From Astropecten irregularis (lineage: Eukaryota; Echinodermata; Asteroidea; Paxillosida; Astropectinidae): 64,000 nt of DNA. Shown piece by piece: positions 33,701 to 45,300 of this stretch. Positions within the stretch are counted from its first letter, which is position 1, and the number at the start of each line of letters is the position of its first letter. Made by a program: the position numbers and the translations under genes. Where the stretch lies: the NCBI GenBank assembly GCA_963971285.1, contig OZ020258.1, forward strand, positions 13,784,614-13,848,613, read 5' to 3'. The notes beneath the pieces are model-generated. The model ran no database searches and had not been told where the DNA came from. It saw only the letters and a list, made by a program, of their open reading frames with translations.

Positions 33701-36700
33701 TTTAATGATTGTGGGGGAAAATTATGATTGTAACAATTGCGGCTTTGTTGCTGGTGGTAATGGTGATGTTCCTGATGATATCAAGCCTGTTTCATATTTC
33801 ATGTAATTTAAAAAGCAAAGCAAAGTAGCAATCAATCTTCCAATGTTAAAACGCGTTCAGCTTTTAGGAATTAGGAGACACAATTTGCTTCACACGAAGC
33901 ATTTGCATGAGATATGAACGGTACTTTAATAATGCTTACTTGTGAAAGAGAACGTATTCAAATTCCCATCCAGCGAGTGACTTGGATGGCCGTACACACT
34001 GCTCTGTGATATTTCTTTTCCACTGACAGCCAACGGTATCAGAGCTACAGACGGTACAAAAAATGAGAAAAACAACTGCCTTATTAACAAAAAGATGTGT
34101 CAATCAATGACAATTCGAAAAACCAAGCAAATTTGATGTGGAGAAATGCATTTTTTTATTAGGTAAATTATCTAATTTCGTATAGTTACTTTACTTCAAG
34201 CGGACCATCTTGCAATGCTCTCGAGGTGACAGTAGCTAAAAGAAACCACTTCTGAGGACGCACACTTTTTGTGGTATTTAGTCACCGAAAGCATTTAACT
34301 TACATAGGTTGGCAGTAATCAAAAATCATATGAAGTTAAATACATCTGTATTGTTATAAACCTCAACCTGTCTATCATTGTTTGTGCTAAAAAAAAATGT
34401 GTAAATAAAAAAAGGGAGGTATTGTAGACCCATAATTTAGCACCCCACTTTTCCCGACGAAAAACGTTGTTTACGTCATATGCAGAACACCACGCAGTAT
34501 ACTGTGTCGCTTCCAGGGGAGGGGGGGGGGGGGTTCAGGGGCATACATGTACCGATTTTGTAACTTTTTGGTCAAAATTAAGCACTTACATACAAATATA
34601 AATTTGAGCAATTATTATTTGAATAATTATTAAGCAATAATCTTAAAACACTTTCATCCCTTTTTCAAATGTGGTAAACCTTTAAGTCCTAAACCAAAAG
34701 GTAGTTTATTGTCATTGTACCTTAAAGATATCAGTATATTGATTGTTTGTTTTCTTGTTCGCTGTGAAAAGACCGTTGTTGCATTGTCACCGCTGTCAAC
34801 GGTCGTCTTTCACATCCGTTGTCATTTTCGTCATTGTCGTTGTCACCTCTGTCGTCGTTGCTACTGTTTCTGTTGATGTCATTAATTCAAGCGCCGACGT
34901 TGGCTTACCTTGGGTACCTGTGTCATTTGCAGTACAGTTTCCAACGTACTCGTCCACAGTAAGCTCAGCAATCTGCACCATTGCTTTGGTAACACCGGGC
35001 ATGTTGGGATCAATGTTGAATGAGATAAATCTGGCCATCCTTGGTGGATCACACTGAAATATGATTGTTGCTCCTTCGAAGGACTGTGCTTCGGTTGCTG
35101 GTACCCCGCATGGTTGGTTTTCAGCGTAGGTTGAGTTTACACCAGCTCGGGCTGACGCACCGGTGAAACGATTTGCTAAATAACAATTAAAGGGAGCGGT
35201 AACATACCCAAACAGAAATGTTGACAGATTTACGTAAAACTTTCATGGTATGAAGATGGTGATGGAAGAAAAATACCGACCTTTAAACTATTTGCACCTG
35301 AAATGGTGTATTTATCCACAAATTAGTAAAACAATGACCGAAAACAGATTTGATCTCGGGTAAGATCAAAACCATTCTTTATGTTTTTTTACTCAGTCGG
35401 GTTTTCGCTAAGTTATCGTAACTCAGAAGTCCGATTGAGCTCAATTTTTCACAGTTTTATTATTTCATGCACATTATGGTGTTTTTATCCATAAATAAGT
35501 AAAACAATGACCGAAAATAGTTTTTTATCTCGAGGTAAGATCACAACCATTAATTATATTTCATAAGAAATACTTAGTCGGTTTTTCGCTATTTTCTTGT
35601 GACTCTGATGTCCGATTGGGCACAAATTGTCACAGGTATTTTATTGTATGTACATTAGATTAGACAAAGAGTGAGTGGTACGTGTTCTGTTACCTTTACC
35701 AATCATGTATTATACCTTTATGTACTTTTATATTATCATTTGGGTTCCAGATCTATTTTAAATTGCTCTGGAATCTAGAATACTCAGAGTTAGGACGGCC
35801 CGACATATCGATACTATTAGGATCTCCCTCGAAGATTCAAAAGCCATAACCGTTGATAAAGATGCTGTTAGGTTCGAAACGTCATGCCCTCCAAACTCTG
35901 TTCATCCTTCTAACTTTGACGATTTCAATTTATTTGGGCATAAATTCAATTGTGCTCCCCGACAAGGAAACAAAGGAAGCAAGTGAAACGTATTTGCAGA
36001 GCAGAGAACATGTTGCAAATAGTACCACAACTAGATAAAAAATAACCCATGAACAATCCACTATTTGTGAATTACATACGTACCGCAGCATTGTGTCCGA
36101 AGCAAGACGGTGACTCTTCCTAAGCAGTGTTTTGTCTCCAGGTCTATTTGTATCCATGGGTGGCCATCCCCATAGCCTGCAAAGTACAGAGAAATGTGAG
36201 GTTTCAGTATTGATATTCGTTTCCATTTATAAGAAGCAATGCATTGTTAGTGGTGGCTTCCAGGTTTTATACGAAGGATTGACTTAAAGATGATTTCATA
36301 CTTTGGTAGCATACCAACACAGAAATCTTTACAGATTTACCTATGACGTATGGTATAAAGATGGTCATGGTATAGTAGAAACATTCTGTTAAAACTTGTC
36401 TCCCTGAACAATTAGCATGGTGGCTACATATAAACAATTGTATAAATGTTCTCCACACAGGTCAATATTTCACAGATTGGGTGTTCAAAGTTCACGCGAT
36501 CTTTTCATGGAAATGACCAAAATGAGAAACTATAACAGTGAGGGCTTACCTGTGCTTATGTATGTTTCTGCGTTGCTGTCCACCATGCGTTGTGCAATGA
36601 AAGCATAGGAGCTTTGTGATGCTGGTTTACCACTGACAGACACAGCTGTAGAGTGAGTTCCATACAAAAATCGAAATGTTTCAATAAGGTTGACGAAAAT

Positions 36701-37636
36701 AATAGCAGCAGTGCTATTTCAGCACAAATAAAGAAGTGTTCCTTATTGTAACATTATACTCGCAAAAACTGAACAAACTCAAAATGCTTTTGATCGAGTG
36801 CACATGAAAAAATAATGCGCTGGCTCAGATGGGATTCGAACCCATGACCTGCAACTTACTAGTGCAGGGGTCGATTTCACAAAACTCATCGTAACTTACT
36901 ATCAATCATAGGACTCATAATGCATTGCAGCCCTATCCTTCGTAACTCGAGTTACGATCGATCGCAGGGCTTCGTGAAATCAACCCCAGATGTCATATAG
37001 TGGGCCACCAAGCTTGCTGGGGTCAGCAGAGGGAATCGAATCCCTTTTTCCGCGGGTGCCATAATTAATCTTTGTTATTAGTGATTTGGGGTCAGGGAGA
37101 TAGAATATGCAAATAATTTATTAACCTTCACCGACGTAGATCAGCACTTAAGTGCTTTTTGAGTGCACGTGAAAAAATTATACCCTGGTTCAGTTATGCA
37201 TATCGGTCAACCATTGTTGTTTGTATACAAATGCATTTGAAATACAACAATCGTTTTGCATATGAAATACAACAACCGTTTTGCATATGAGATGTACATG
37301 CACACGTAAAAATGGAATAATAATTGTTTTGCTAAACTAACACATTTTTATGAAATCATGGACAATGTCAACGCATGACTTTTCATTACGAAACACCTCT
37401 TGGAATAGTTACATTTCCTTCAAAGGAGTTAATTCGTCCATTAGCTTAATATTAAGCCTTTGCTCTAAACGAGCTAACATATTAGACCATTGTTTGTCAT
37501 TTTAAGCATGCAGCCTACCTGTGAGTTCACATTGAACACACTGTAAGATCCACATGTGTATCAATGTGTATAAGACGTGCAGACCTTCTTTCCTGCTCCG
37601 ATCCCCGTAGAGAATCTTGCGAATCGTCCGCATCAT
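30751..37636 (-). CDS. Gene B: tandem paralog of gene A, two F-type lectin domains plus PAN/Apple-like domain (9 exons)
   Basis: Exons in transcription order: 37519-37636 (signal peptide), 36550-36645, 36084-36176, 34909-35175 (FTP1), 33940-34044, 32434-32523, 31836-32108 (FTP2), 31244-31330, 30751-31016 (PAN/Apple-like, TAA stop). Exons 2-9 have exactly the lengths of those in gene A and all are phase 1; the product is 464 residues. The signal exon reads MMRTIRKILYGDRSRKEG followed by a hydrophobic segment. The fucose-site pattern is degraded in both domains: RTQCCG in FTP1 and RLGCCGDR in FTP2, where the Asp is Gly. The donor after exon 8 reads GTGCAC instead of the GTAAGT of gene A, so use of that junction is uncertain; read-through ends in a stop near 31212 and would omit the PAN exon. 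Confidence 0.78.
32642..33782 (-). mobile_element. 1.1-kb insertion with tRNA-like promoter in an intron of gene B
   Basis: Gene A's matching intron runs straight from CAAGGCCACC to CAAGCCTGTTTC (17738-17765), while gene B carries ~1.14 kb between these landmarks. Part of the insert (33010-33085, minus strand) has a Pol III A box TAGCTCAGTTGG and B box GGTTCGAATC. An ORF at 33386-33700 is not recognisable. It may be a tRNA-related SINE inside, or fused to, another element. Confidence 0.5.
33010..33085 (-). repeat. tRNA-like sequence (SINE head or tRNA pseudogene)
   Basis: Minus strand reads GGCTGGATAGCTCAGTTGG, then GAGC, then CCGGTTCGAATCACGCTCC, so A and B boxes are at tRNA spacing. The T stem and acceptor stem do not pair cleanly, so it is not a functional tRNA. 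Similar CCAGCCCTACGTTGGTG text recurs at 50114-50131. Confidence 0.6.
34290..34690. repeat. Dispersed repeat family (AATCATATGAAGTTAAATAC...AATTAAGCACTTA), copy 1
   Basis: Contains TCAACCTGTCTATCATTGTTTG, a TAGCACCCCACTTTTC segment, a GC-rich segment with a G-run at 34517-34532, and GTAACTTTTTGGTCAAAATTAAGC. Copies lie inverted at 48560-48980 and direct at 50150-50600. It is in an intron of gene B. Confidence 0.55.
35190..35660. repeat. Diverged long MITE-related repeat in gene B
   Basis: Two successive copies of ATCTCG(A)GGTAAGATCA...ACCATT...GTCGG(G)TTTTCGCTA and CCGATTG(AG/GG)C. Relatives occur at 50940-51240 and 55505-55800. The start (CAGAAATGTTGACAGATTTACG) matches the right half of the AAAGGTAGTATCATAC MITE family. 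Confidence 0.5.
36815..37045 (-). repeat. tRNA-like sequence interrupted by a small MITE
   Basis: Minus strand has B box GGGTTCGAATCCCATCTGAGCC (at 36821-36842), preceded by an anticodon-like hairpin. The 5' half (CCAGCAAGCTTGGTGGCCC) lies beyond a 121-bp insertion. A second B-box-like GGGATTCGATTCCC follows near 37030. Unpaired stems and the interruption make it a SINE or tRNA pseudogene. Confidence 0.5.
36867..36987. mobile_element. 121-bp MITE with GGGGTTGATTTCACGAA-type termini
   Basis: Left end GGGGTCGATTTCACAAA, right end inverted (TTCGTGAAATCAACCCC). A related element lies at 60083-60270. No coding capacity. Confidence 0.65.
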
Positions 37637-37644
37637 ATCCGCAC

Positions 37645-38225
37645 CTGTGTAATACACGAATACACTACAGAATACATCAACTGCGTTTCCAGCCATGTAC
37701 GCAAACTTTTCTTTTTTGAATTTCCTCACACGCGATACAACTCGAAACCAATTCGCGAGGAGATTTTTGAATGAAGCTTTGCAGAAGGAGAAAATGAACT
37801 CTGCTTAACCTCTGCCATATCGCTCAACTCAAAGTAACGATATGGGAACGCTATAATAATCACAAATGGGGTATTAGAGGGTCACGTTAGCGTTTATAGT
37901 GGGCATTATGAGACATCGGAACTTAGGGAGACTTTTCGATGTCTCTTTAAGGTACCAGCTACCTTTAGAGATTTGTTTTACTGTCCATATTTTAATGGAA
38001 GACAGGGAATGCTCTCAATATGAACATAATGTCAATTTCAAGTTCATTGGTTTGGACTAGGATGTTTAAAAATAGGTAAGTAAAGTTTGTGCACGACCCT
38101 ATAGGAAAGTCTCCCTAAAAGTTCAATCCTCGGTTATGGTAAGACATGATGTAATAATAATAATGATAACAAAGTTTTTCAACCATAGCACAACACACCA
38201 AAGTCTCTATGGCCGATTTCATTTT
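37645..38225. other. Region upstream of gene B, no gene seen
   Basis: Should contain the gene B promoter, but it shows no similarity to the promoter blocks of the other two paralogs at 10400-12130 and 26200-26600. I see no ORF or repeat I can name. Confidence 0.3.
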
Positions 38226-38227
38226 AA

Positions 38228-38750
38228 AGGGCGGCTGCAGTGCTTTTTTTAGTCAGGTTATTTTATTGCCTTCATACAGAGAATATACTGACAAATAATG
38301 AATGGCAAGTCTTATTTTGGTTTCAAACCAGCATTTGGTTTTCTCTTGAACGGCTTTGCAAAATGGGGGATTTTCATGCATACTCATGTAGGGAACCAAC
38401 AGCCAAAATATAATGAAAAAGGCAAACATGACCCCCAGAAATGGTTTGTCAAAAAAATTACACCACCAGTTGAGTGAAAGGAACATATTCAGCACAAAAA
38501 ACCCATTGAGGGGGAAAATTTTGTCAGAAAACCTATAAAACAGCCGCAACTTTTTGTGCACAAATCAATTGAGTTACTGCTCTCAGTTCCCCAGATGACA
38601 TCACAGTTTTGCTCATGAATATGGAAATGCTAATTAGCATACAAACTGAAAAACCTGTTTTTAACCCTGAATCAGTGTGAGGAAGTGGGTAAAATCACAA
38701 TCCCCATGTACATTTTTTTTTATTGGCACATGTTCAGGCCATAATATTCG
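38228..38750. repeat. ~540-bp dispersed repeat, copy 1
   Basis: Runs from GCAGTGCTTTTTTTAGTCAGG to CACATGTTCAGGCCAT. The reverse complement, diverged, is at about 47235-47780 (for example CCACTTCCTCACA and AAGACTTGCCATTCATTAT in both). The two copies flank the CsRn1 element at a distance in inverted orientation. Confidence 0.65.
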
Positions 38751-39515
38751 CATTGCAGAGACCCTTTAAAACCATACTGCCAGACATTTTGTAACGATAG
38801 TCATGCATACAGGACGAATGAATTGAATTGAATTGAAAAAGAATTTAATTTAATACAAGGACGTCTTACTTTTTTTTATAATTTCAGTTATCAGCTGGTT
38901 AATTCCCCAACGAAGTTGTATCACACCTTCATTTGTTGTACTTTTGTACAATTTGTATCACAACGAAGCAACTTATGAGAAGCGTCTTTGTGTAGCAGTC
39001 TACAAGACTCATATAGGCCTGATCCGAAAAATTGCTACATCTGTGGCTGTTGGTGTTTTTAGACGCGTCTATGCTTTGTTACAAGCCCGCGAGCTGTTGC
39101 CCTTAATTAACAGTCGTAGCTGTAGTTTTAGATAAAGGCCTATAGCCGTAAGTTCAGGATATGAACTCGATATTGGTATTCCTAAAAGACTCATGGTCCC
39201 AGTGCATAATTATACATGTAGCCATAATTATCATTTTGCTATACACGTTGTGTTTGCTCTTCGGTCTAATTTGTCCCCCGACGTTCCATGCCACTGCTGC
39301 ATTGATTTGCACAGCAACGTGTGATGTGGTCGTTGTGTTCCCGAGAAGGCCTAATAGAGAACTGTTTTCATCTTGACGGTGTTCTAAATTCAATAACCGT
39401 GCTCATTTTTCACAACCCACGCTATAGTGTGTCGAGGCGTTGTACACCAGCCTCGGCCTTTATTTTAGGTTTGTTTGTATGTTTTTAAACGATGACAGCA
39501 TTTCCACTGACCTTT

Positions 39516-39893
39516 TCTTTAAAGTTTATATCATAGTAATCAAACTTTGTTTTTTGTCGAAGAAATACATAATTATCGGCAAAAATATCAAAGAAGATAC
39601 AAAAACAGTCATCTGCGAAAATTTCAGTCCCATCCGGTGCCCACTTTTTAAGAAAACAGTGAAAACGGCCACAGTCTTTTGTTAAGTCTTTTCTCTTTTA
39701 TTTTTGATCTTTAAAAGATCAAAAATAATTGTGGTCACTAGTTTTACTCTTTTCTGGATAAATACACCATTTCACGCAGAAATATTTTAACGGTATGTTT
39801 CTACCATCACCAACTTTATACCCTGTAAGTTATAGGTAAATCTGAGGTGAAAAGTTCCGTTTCGGTATGCATGCTACCAAAATATGGTACTAC
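39516..39893. mobile_element. MITE of the AAAGGTAGTATCATAC family, split by the CsRn1 element
   Basis: Left end near 39518; the body carries CAGTCCCATCCGGTGCCCAC and the palindrome TTTTGATCTTTAAAAGATCAAAA. The right terminus stops at GGTACTAC (39893), and its missing end CTTTAAG resumes at 46198 after the second ACTAC. It is the pre-insertion target of the retrotransposon. Confidence 0.8.
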
Positions 39894-40569
39894 TGTAGTG
39901 AATTGCTTTATTCCCAAGCCAGGAGTGCTGGCAAGTAGGGCTTAACCCCTTTCCTTTTGTACAGGTATATATTCCTTAAATGTTATAAGTATTTATAGAG
40001 TAGATAGGCTAATTAATTCACTCCACCCAGGCCAGAGAGAGACTTAAGTAGGCAACACCAGTAGTTGTGTAAATCCTCCTTTTGTTAGCCTGGTAGGGCA
40101 CAATAGCCTTATTGTTATACATGCTTGGAGGGGAGAAAAAGCACATTGCTTTTTCTGCCTTGCAAGCCAGTCTTCAGCTACTCATCAAGGGAGCAACACC
40201 TAAGTTTAATAGTTCATCATACTTTAGTATAGATACTTATAGTTGGCCAGAAACAGGGGTGGAAACTGATTTGGCAGTGTACACTCCTACACAGCAACTG
40301 TCCCTGTGGAAAGCCAACTTATCAACTTACAGTTATAGTGTATATATTCTTCATCTAGCTTATTCTCAAGTATTTAGGTAAGTTAATTTAAGTAGGTACA
40401 TGTAGTTTAGTTTAAGATATCAAAATTAAAAATCACTATTCCAAGCAACTCTGTGGAGAAACTCAGGCCGTCCATAGGCCATGTGCTGCTCCTTGTGTTC
40501 CCTCCGACGGCGACGCTGGATTAGGGTAAGCGTAATCCTACACATAATTCTAACCTATCAAATCCCTAA
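39894..40569 (+). repeat. 5' LTR of the CsRn1-type element
   Basis: Begins TGTAGTGAATTG and ends ATCCCTAA; it does not end in the usual CA, and a one-base ambiguity at the A-run leaves 4-bp CTAC as an alternative target duplication. It contains a consensus splice donor TTTAGGTAAGT at 40374-40384 and an 89-codon ORF (40112-40381) present in both LTRs. Confidence 0.9.
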
Positions 40570-40654
40570 AACTGGTGACCCTGACGTGATTTGTACGTTT
40601 TTGTGTGTATGATATATTCTTTTTCGGAAAGGCACAATCAAATTTCGTAGCTGA

Positions 40655-41383
40655 ATGACTCATTTCTTGTTCGTTGCCGATTCTCGTGGCCATTATTTTA
40701 ACAAATACCCAAAGCCTGGGGAATTTTCATTTACCGCAGAATTTATTACATTGCGTGGTGCCAAAATTTACAATTTAGTTGGACCAGTCATCAACAAACT
40801 AAAAAAATATAGTAGTTCTGACAAGGTTGTCATAAGACTGGCAGCTGGAATCAATGATTTAACTACTTTCGTTTATGATTCAACTCACGAGAAAAGAGTT
40901 CTCAAACCTTCTGCGCATACGGCAGATAGCATTTTTACCGAGCTCTTGAATTTCAAAGAGGCAATTTTGACTGCTCGACCTGAAAGTCCTACTTTTGTAA
41001 TTTTCACTACTATTCCACCCGTTTCTTTTTCCAAATTTCAAGCGAGCAAGAGACTCGCGGTGCCAATTCTTTCAGTTGAAGAAATTAATACATTCCAGCT
41101 GAAATTCAGCGACATAGTAGATAGTGTAAATGCTAAAATAATTGAACATAACCAACTTCCACAGCAAGGAATTTCATTTACAACATTGTTTTGGCATAAT
41201 TCTGTCAGAAAGACAGCAAAACGCACACGTCGTGGCAAAACCAAACACGTCGTTAGGAATCACTTTGCTCATTTGTACGACGGTCTGCACGGAGATCCCA
41301 AGCTAAAACGACAGTGGTTTTTGTTGATGTATAAGGCTTTTCATCAGGACTGCAAAGTTTTGTCCGAAATTAAGCCCTCTTAA
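40655..41383 (+). CDS. SGNH/GDSL hydrolase-like accessory protein of the CsRn1-type element
   Basis: The 242-residue ORF begins at ATG 40655, between the primer-binding site and gag, and ends TAA. Three features match the SGNH hydrolase fold: FLFVADSRG near the N-terminus with the candidate nucleophile Ser10 (block I), LAAGINDLT with Asn67 (block III, GxND), and YDGLHGD near the C-terminus with Asp209 and His212 (block V, DxxH). RGAKIYNLVG (residues 34-43) is a plausible block II. A basic patch (KTAKRTRRGKTK, ~186-197) precedes block V and could bind nucleic acid. SGNH-type esterase domains are known in ORF1 of some CR1/L2 LINEs; one upstream of gag in an LTR element is unusual as far as I know. 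Substrate and activity are unknown; catalytic residues appear retained. Confidence 0.7.
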   Translation: MTHFLFVADSRGHYFNKYPKPGEFSFTAEFITLRGAKIYNLVGPVINKLKKYSSSDKVVIRLAAGINDLTTFVYDSTHEKRVLKPSAHTADSIFTELLNFKEAILTARPESPTFVIFTTIPPVSFSKFQASKRLAVPILSVEEINTFQLKFSDIVDSVNAKIIEHNQLPQQGISFTTLFWHNSVRKTAKRTRRGKTKHVVRNHFAHLYDGLHGDPKLKRQWFLLMYKAFHQDCKVLSEIKPS

Positions 41384-41444
41384 TTTACTATACAGTGTAT
41401 ATATATTTGCGTAGGTTAGCGTACACATTAACCTAGGTTTAAGT

Positions 41445-42305
41445 ATGTCTAAACCTGGTCCATCTGAAGCTCCTGACCCACCAGTGCCTGTGTCAGCTGT
41501 CAGCCTTAAGTTACCTCCTTTCTGGCCCCACGATCCCACAATATGGTTTGCACAAGTTGAAGCACAGTTCCAAACGCGAGGTATTACACAGCAGATAACC
41601 AAATACTCTTATGTTGTTTCCTCACTGCAACCTGAGATAGCCCAAGAGGTCAGAGACCTACTCATTTCTCCACCTGCTGTAGAACCTTACGATGTTATAA
41701 AATCCGAACTGATCAAACGTACATCACTATCGGAACAAAAACGTCTCCACCAACTCCTAATATCCGAAGAATTGGGTGACAAAAAACCCTCCCAACTTCT
41801 TCGCAGGATGAAACAGCTGCTTGGTGAAAACCAGCTTGAAGCTAGTATTTTGAGACAACTGTTTTTACAGCGTTTACCCCAGAATGTACAATTGATCCTT
41901 GCCTCCTCAAGCGATTCGGTTGATGTAGAACAGCTAGCTCTGATTGCTGACAAAATTGTAGAAGTTGCACAACCACCTTCATTAGCTGCTTGCTCAGCAG
42001 CCCCACCGAAAGATCAGGCAGTTGACACACGCATAGGTGAATTACAAGCCCAAGTCAATCAGCTGACTACTTTAGTCCAGGGTTTAGTCACAAGCACACA
42101 GAGAGATAGAGATAGCCGTAGTCGTAGCCGTGACCGTAGACGTAACCCGGGAAATTATAGCAACCAGAAAGGTAGGCATAGGAGCAAATCTAGAGCTAGT
42201 GACATACCTCGTGCTGGGTCCGAATGCTGGTATCACTGGCGTTTCGGAAACCAAGCAACAAAATGTGTAAAACCTTGTTCCTTTGATTCAAATCAGGAAA
42301 ACTAG
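41445..42305 (+). CDS. Gag of the CsRn1-type element
   Basis: 286 residues from ATG 41445 to TAG 42303-42305. The N-terminal half has the CsRn1-type capsid pattern ([56 protein letters not shown]). An arginine/serine-rich stretch (~215-250) precedes an unusual zinc finger CX2HX9CX3C (CWYHW...CVKPC) instead of the CCHC knuckle. The protein packages genomic RNA into particles. It ends 18 bases after the pol frame opens. Confidence 0.92.
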   Translation: MSKPGPSEAPDPPVPVSAVSLKLPPFWPHDPTIWFAQVEAQFQTRGITQQITKYSYVVSSLQPEIAQEVRDLLISPPAVEPYDVIKSELIKRTSLSEQKRLHQLLISEELGDKKPSQLLRRMKQLLGENQLEASILRQLFLQRLPQNVQLILASSSDSVDVEQLALIADKIVEVAQPPSLAACSAAPPKDQAVDTRIGELQAQVNQLTTLVQGLVTSTQRDRDSRSRSRDRRRNPGNYSNQKGRHRSKSRASDIPRAGSECWYHWRFGNQATKCVKPCSFDSNQEN

Positions 42306-45300
42306 AATGCCAGCAACTGGGGACGACAAGTTCGTCTGGCAAAATCCAGAGTCGTCTTTTCTATGTGACCGATAAAACCACCGGCACTAAATTGTTAGTA
42401 GACACAGGTGCAGAAGTTAGTGTTTTACCACCTTCCAACACAGATAAACTTAACAGTAGCTCGTATACATTACAAGTAGTTAACAAGTCTCCCATATCCA
42501 CTTATGGAGAGAAATCGATGACTCTTAATATAGGGCTGAGACGTTCTTACAAATGGATATTTATCATTGCTTCAGTGCCATTTCCTATTCTTGGTGCCGA
42601 TTTTCTAAGGCATTTCTCCTTAGCAGTTGATGTTAAGAACCGCAGGTTAATTGATACAGTTACTGAGTTGAAAGTTGTAGGATGCAGTTCATCTGCAGTT
42701 TCACCTAGCCCTATGTTCGCCATACCTAAATGTGACAGCACTAGTCCTTTACTCAGGGAATATGCAGACATAACTAAGCCAAATTTCCAAGAAACGTCAG
42801 TAAAGCACACTGTTACTCACCATGTTGTTACCAATGGCCCACCAGTTAGCTCACGCCCTAGACGACTTTCACCAGAGAAATTACAAATAGCCAAAGCAGA
42901 ATTCGATCATATGCTGGAACTAGGGATAATACGCCCATCCAAAAGCCCTTGGTCATCACCATTACACATGGCACCAAAGAAGACTGGTGATTGGAGGCCG
43001 TGCGGTGATTACCGTGCCCTAAACAACATTAGCGTGCCTGATAGGTATCCAATCCCCCACATTCATGACTTTACGTCAAATGTTCATGGCAAGAAGATTT
43101 TCAGCAAAATTGATCTTGTGAAAGCTTACCATCAGATACCTGTAGAACCGCAAGATATTCCTAAAACTGCCATTACTACACCTTTTGGCCTCTTTGAATA
43201 TGTTCGAATGCCTTTCGGGTTAAGGAACGCTGCCCAAACGTTCCAGAGGTTTATTAATCAGGTTTTACACGGTCTTGATTTCGTCTACGCTTACATTGAC
43301 GACTTACTTATTGCAAGCTTTGACGAGCAAGAACATGAGCATCACCTACGGTTACTTTTTGACCGTCTCAGAGAATTTGGCGTAATCATAAACCCTAGTA
43401 AGTGCCAATTTAATGCAACTAGCCTTGAGTTTCTAGGACATCACATTGACTGTCATGGCATCAAGCCCCTAGACAGCAAAGTCAAAGCTGTGCAAGATTT
43501 CCAAGCACCAACCTCACTCCGCAAGTTGCGAGAATTTCTGGGAATGCTTAATTTCTATCGACGCTTTATCCCCCACTGTGCCGACATTTTGCAACCATTG
43601 ACAGATCTGCTTTGCTGCAAGGCGAAAAACAAGGCAATTCAACTCTCGGAGAACGAACTTTGTGCATTCCACAAAGCTAAAACAGTGCTAGCCGAAGCAA
43701 CATTACTAGTCCACCCTACCATAGATGCACCACTGAGTTTAATGGTAGATGCGTCAGACGTAGCAGTTGGCGGCGTCTTACAGCAATGCGTTGACAATAC
43801 AATGAGGCCAATTTCATTCTTCTCAAAACGCTTACAACCAGCAGAGACCAGATACAGCACATTTGGTCGCGAGTTGCTGGCTGTATACTTAGCAATACGC
43901 CACTTCAAGTATGTATTAGAAGGTCGTAACTTTTACATCCTTACTGACCACAAACCTCTCACTTACGCATTCAATGCTAAACCAGACCGATACTCGCCTA
44001 GAGAAGTTCGCCACTTAGATTATGTCTCTCAGTTTAGTACTGATATACGCTACATCCAAGGAAAACAAAACCTTGAAGCAGATGCTCTCTCAAGACAAGA
44101 TGTAAATGCATTTACCAACCTACCTAACTCTAGTGTAGATTTTGACCAAATTGCCCTTCAGCAGAAGACAGACACAGAACTAACCAAGCTTCGCGAATCG
44201 TCTAGTCTTCATTTTGAAGAACTGCCAATTTTGACATCTCATAATACAATAGTCTGTGACACCTCTACTGGACATCCAAGACCTTATATCACTCCGGAAT
44301 TCAGACGTAGAGTTTTTGATTCAATGCATTCCTTATCACATCCAGGAATCAGAGCCACCCAACGCTTGATCACCCAACGATTTGTATGGCCATCCATCAA
44401 TAAAGATGTCCGAACTTGGACCAAACAATGCATTCAATGTCAACGGGCCAAAGTACACCGTCACACAGTGACACCATTAGGTACTTTTGCCAACCCTGAC
44501 TCTCGCTTCAGTCACATACATATTGATATTGTTGGTCCACTACCGCCATCCAATGGTTTCTGCTATTTACTCACGTGCATAGACAGGTTCACACGTTGGC
44601 CTCAAGCTATACCAATCACTAACATTACGGCTGAAACAGTGGCTAAGGCATTTGTCGAACACTGGATTTCGACTTTTGGAGTACCTGCAGTAATTACCAC
44701 CGACAGAGGCAGACAATTTCAATCCAAATTGTTTGAACAACTTTCACTATTACTAGGTAGTAAACACATCTACACTACTGCTTACCATCCATCTGCTAAC
44801 GGGTTAGTGGAACGGTTCCATCGACAACTCAAGTCCGCCTTCAAAACACAAAGCGAGCCAAATCGATGGACTGAATCACTACCGCTTATATTACTTAGCA
44901 TCCGTTCAGCCCTCAAAGTCGACCTAGGATGTAGCGTGGCAGAATTAGTATTTGGTTCGACGCTAAGACTGCCGGGTGAACTATTAGTCCCTGCTGACAA
45001 TTTTGACAGCATAGATCCCGCCAGTTATGTCGACCGCCTACGTCGACAGATGTCTGAATTAACACCAACATCCACAAGACCTAACCAACGCAAAAGCCAA
45101 ATACATAATGATCTCTTCACATGTACCCATGTCTTTGTACGCGTAGATGCAGTCAAGAAACCGCTCCAAGCCCCTTACAACGGCCCATACCCCGTTGTAA
45201 AGAGAAACAATAAGTTTTTTGTTCTGGACATTAATGGCAAAGAAGACTCAATCAGTGTTGACCGATTAAAAGTGGCCCACACTAATTACATAACCAAGAC

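Noticed and set aside
40112-40381. 89-codon ORF present in both LTRs of the CsRn1 element
   Set aside because: It is carried by the LTR sequence itself, shows no domain and ends at a splice-donor-like site; conservation between the LTRs reflects their recent common copy, not selection.
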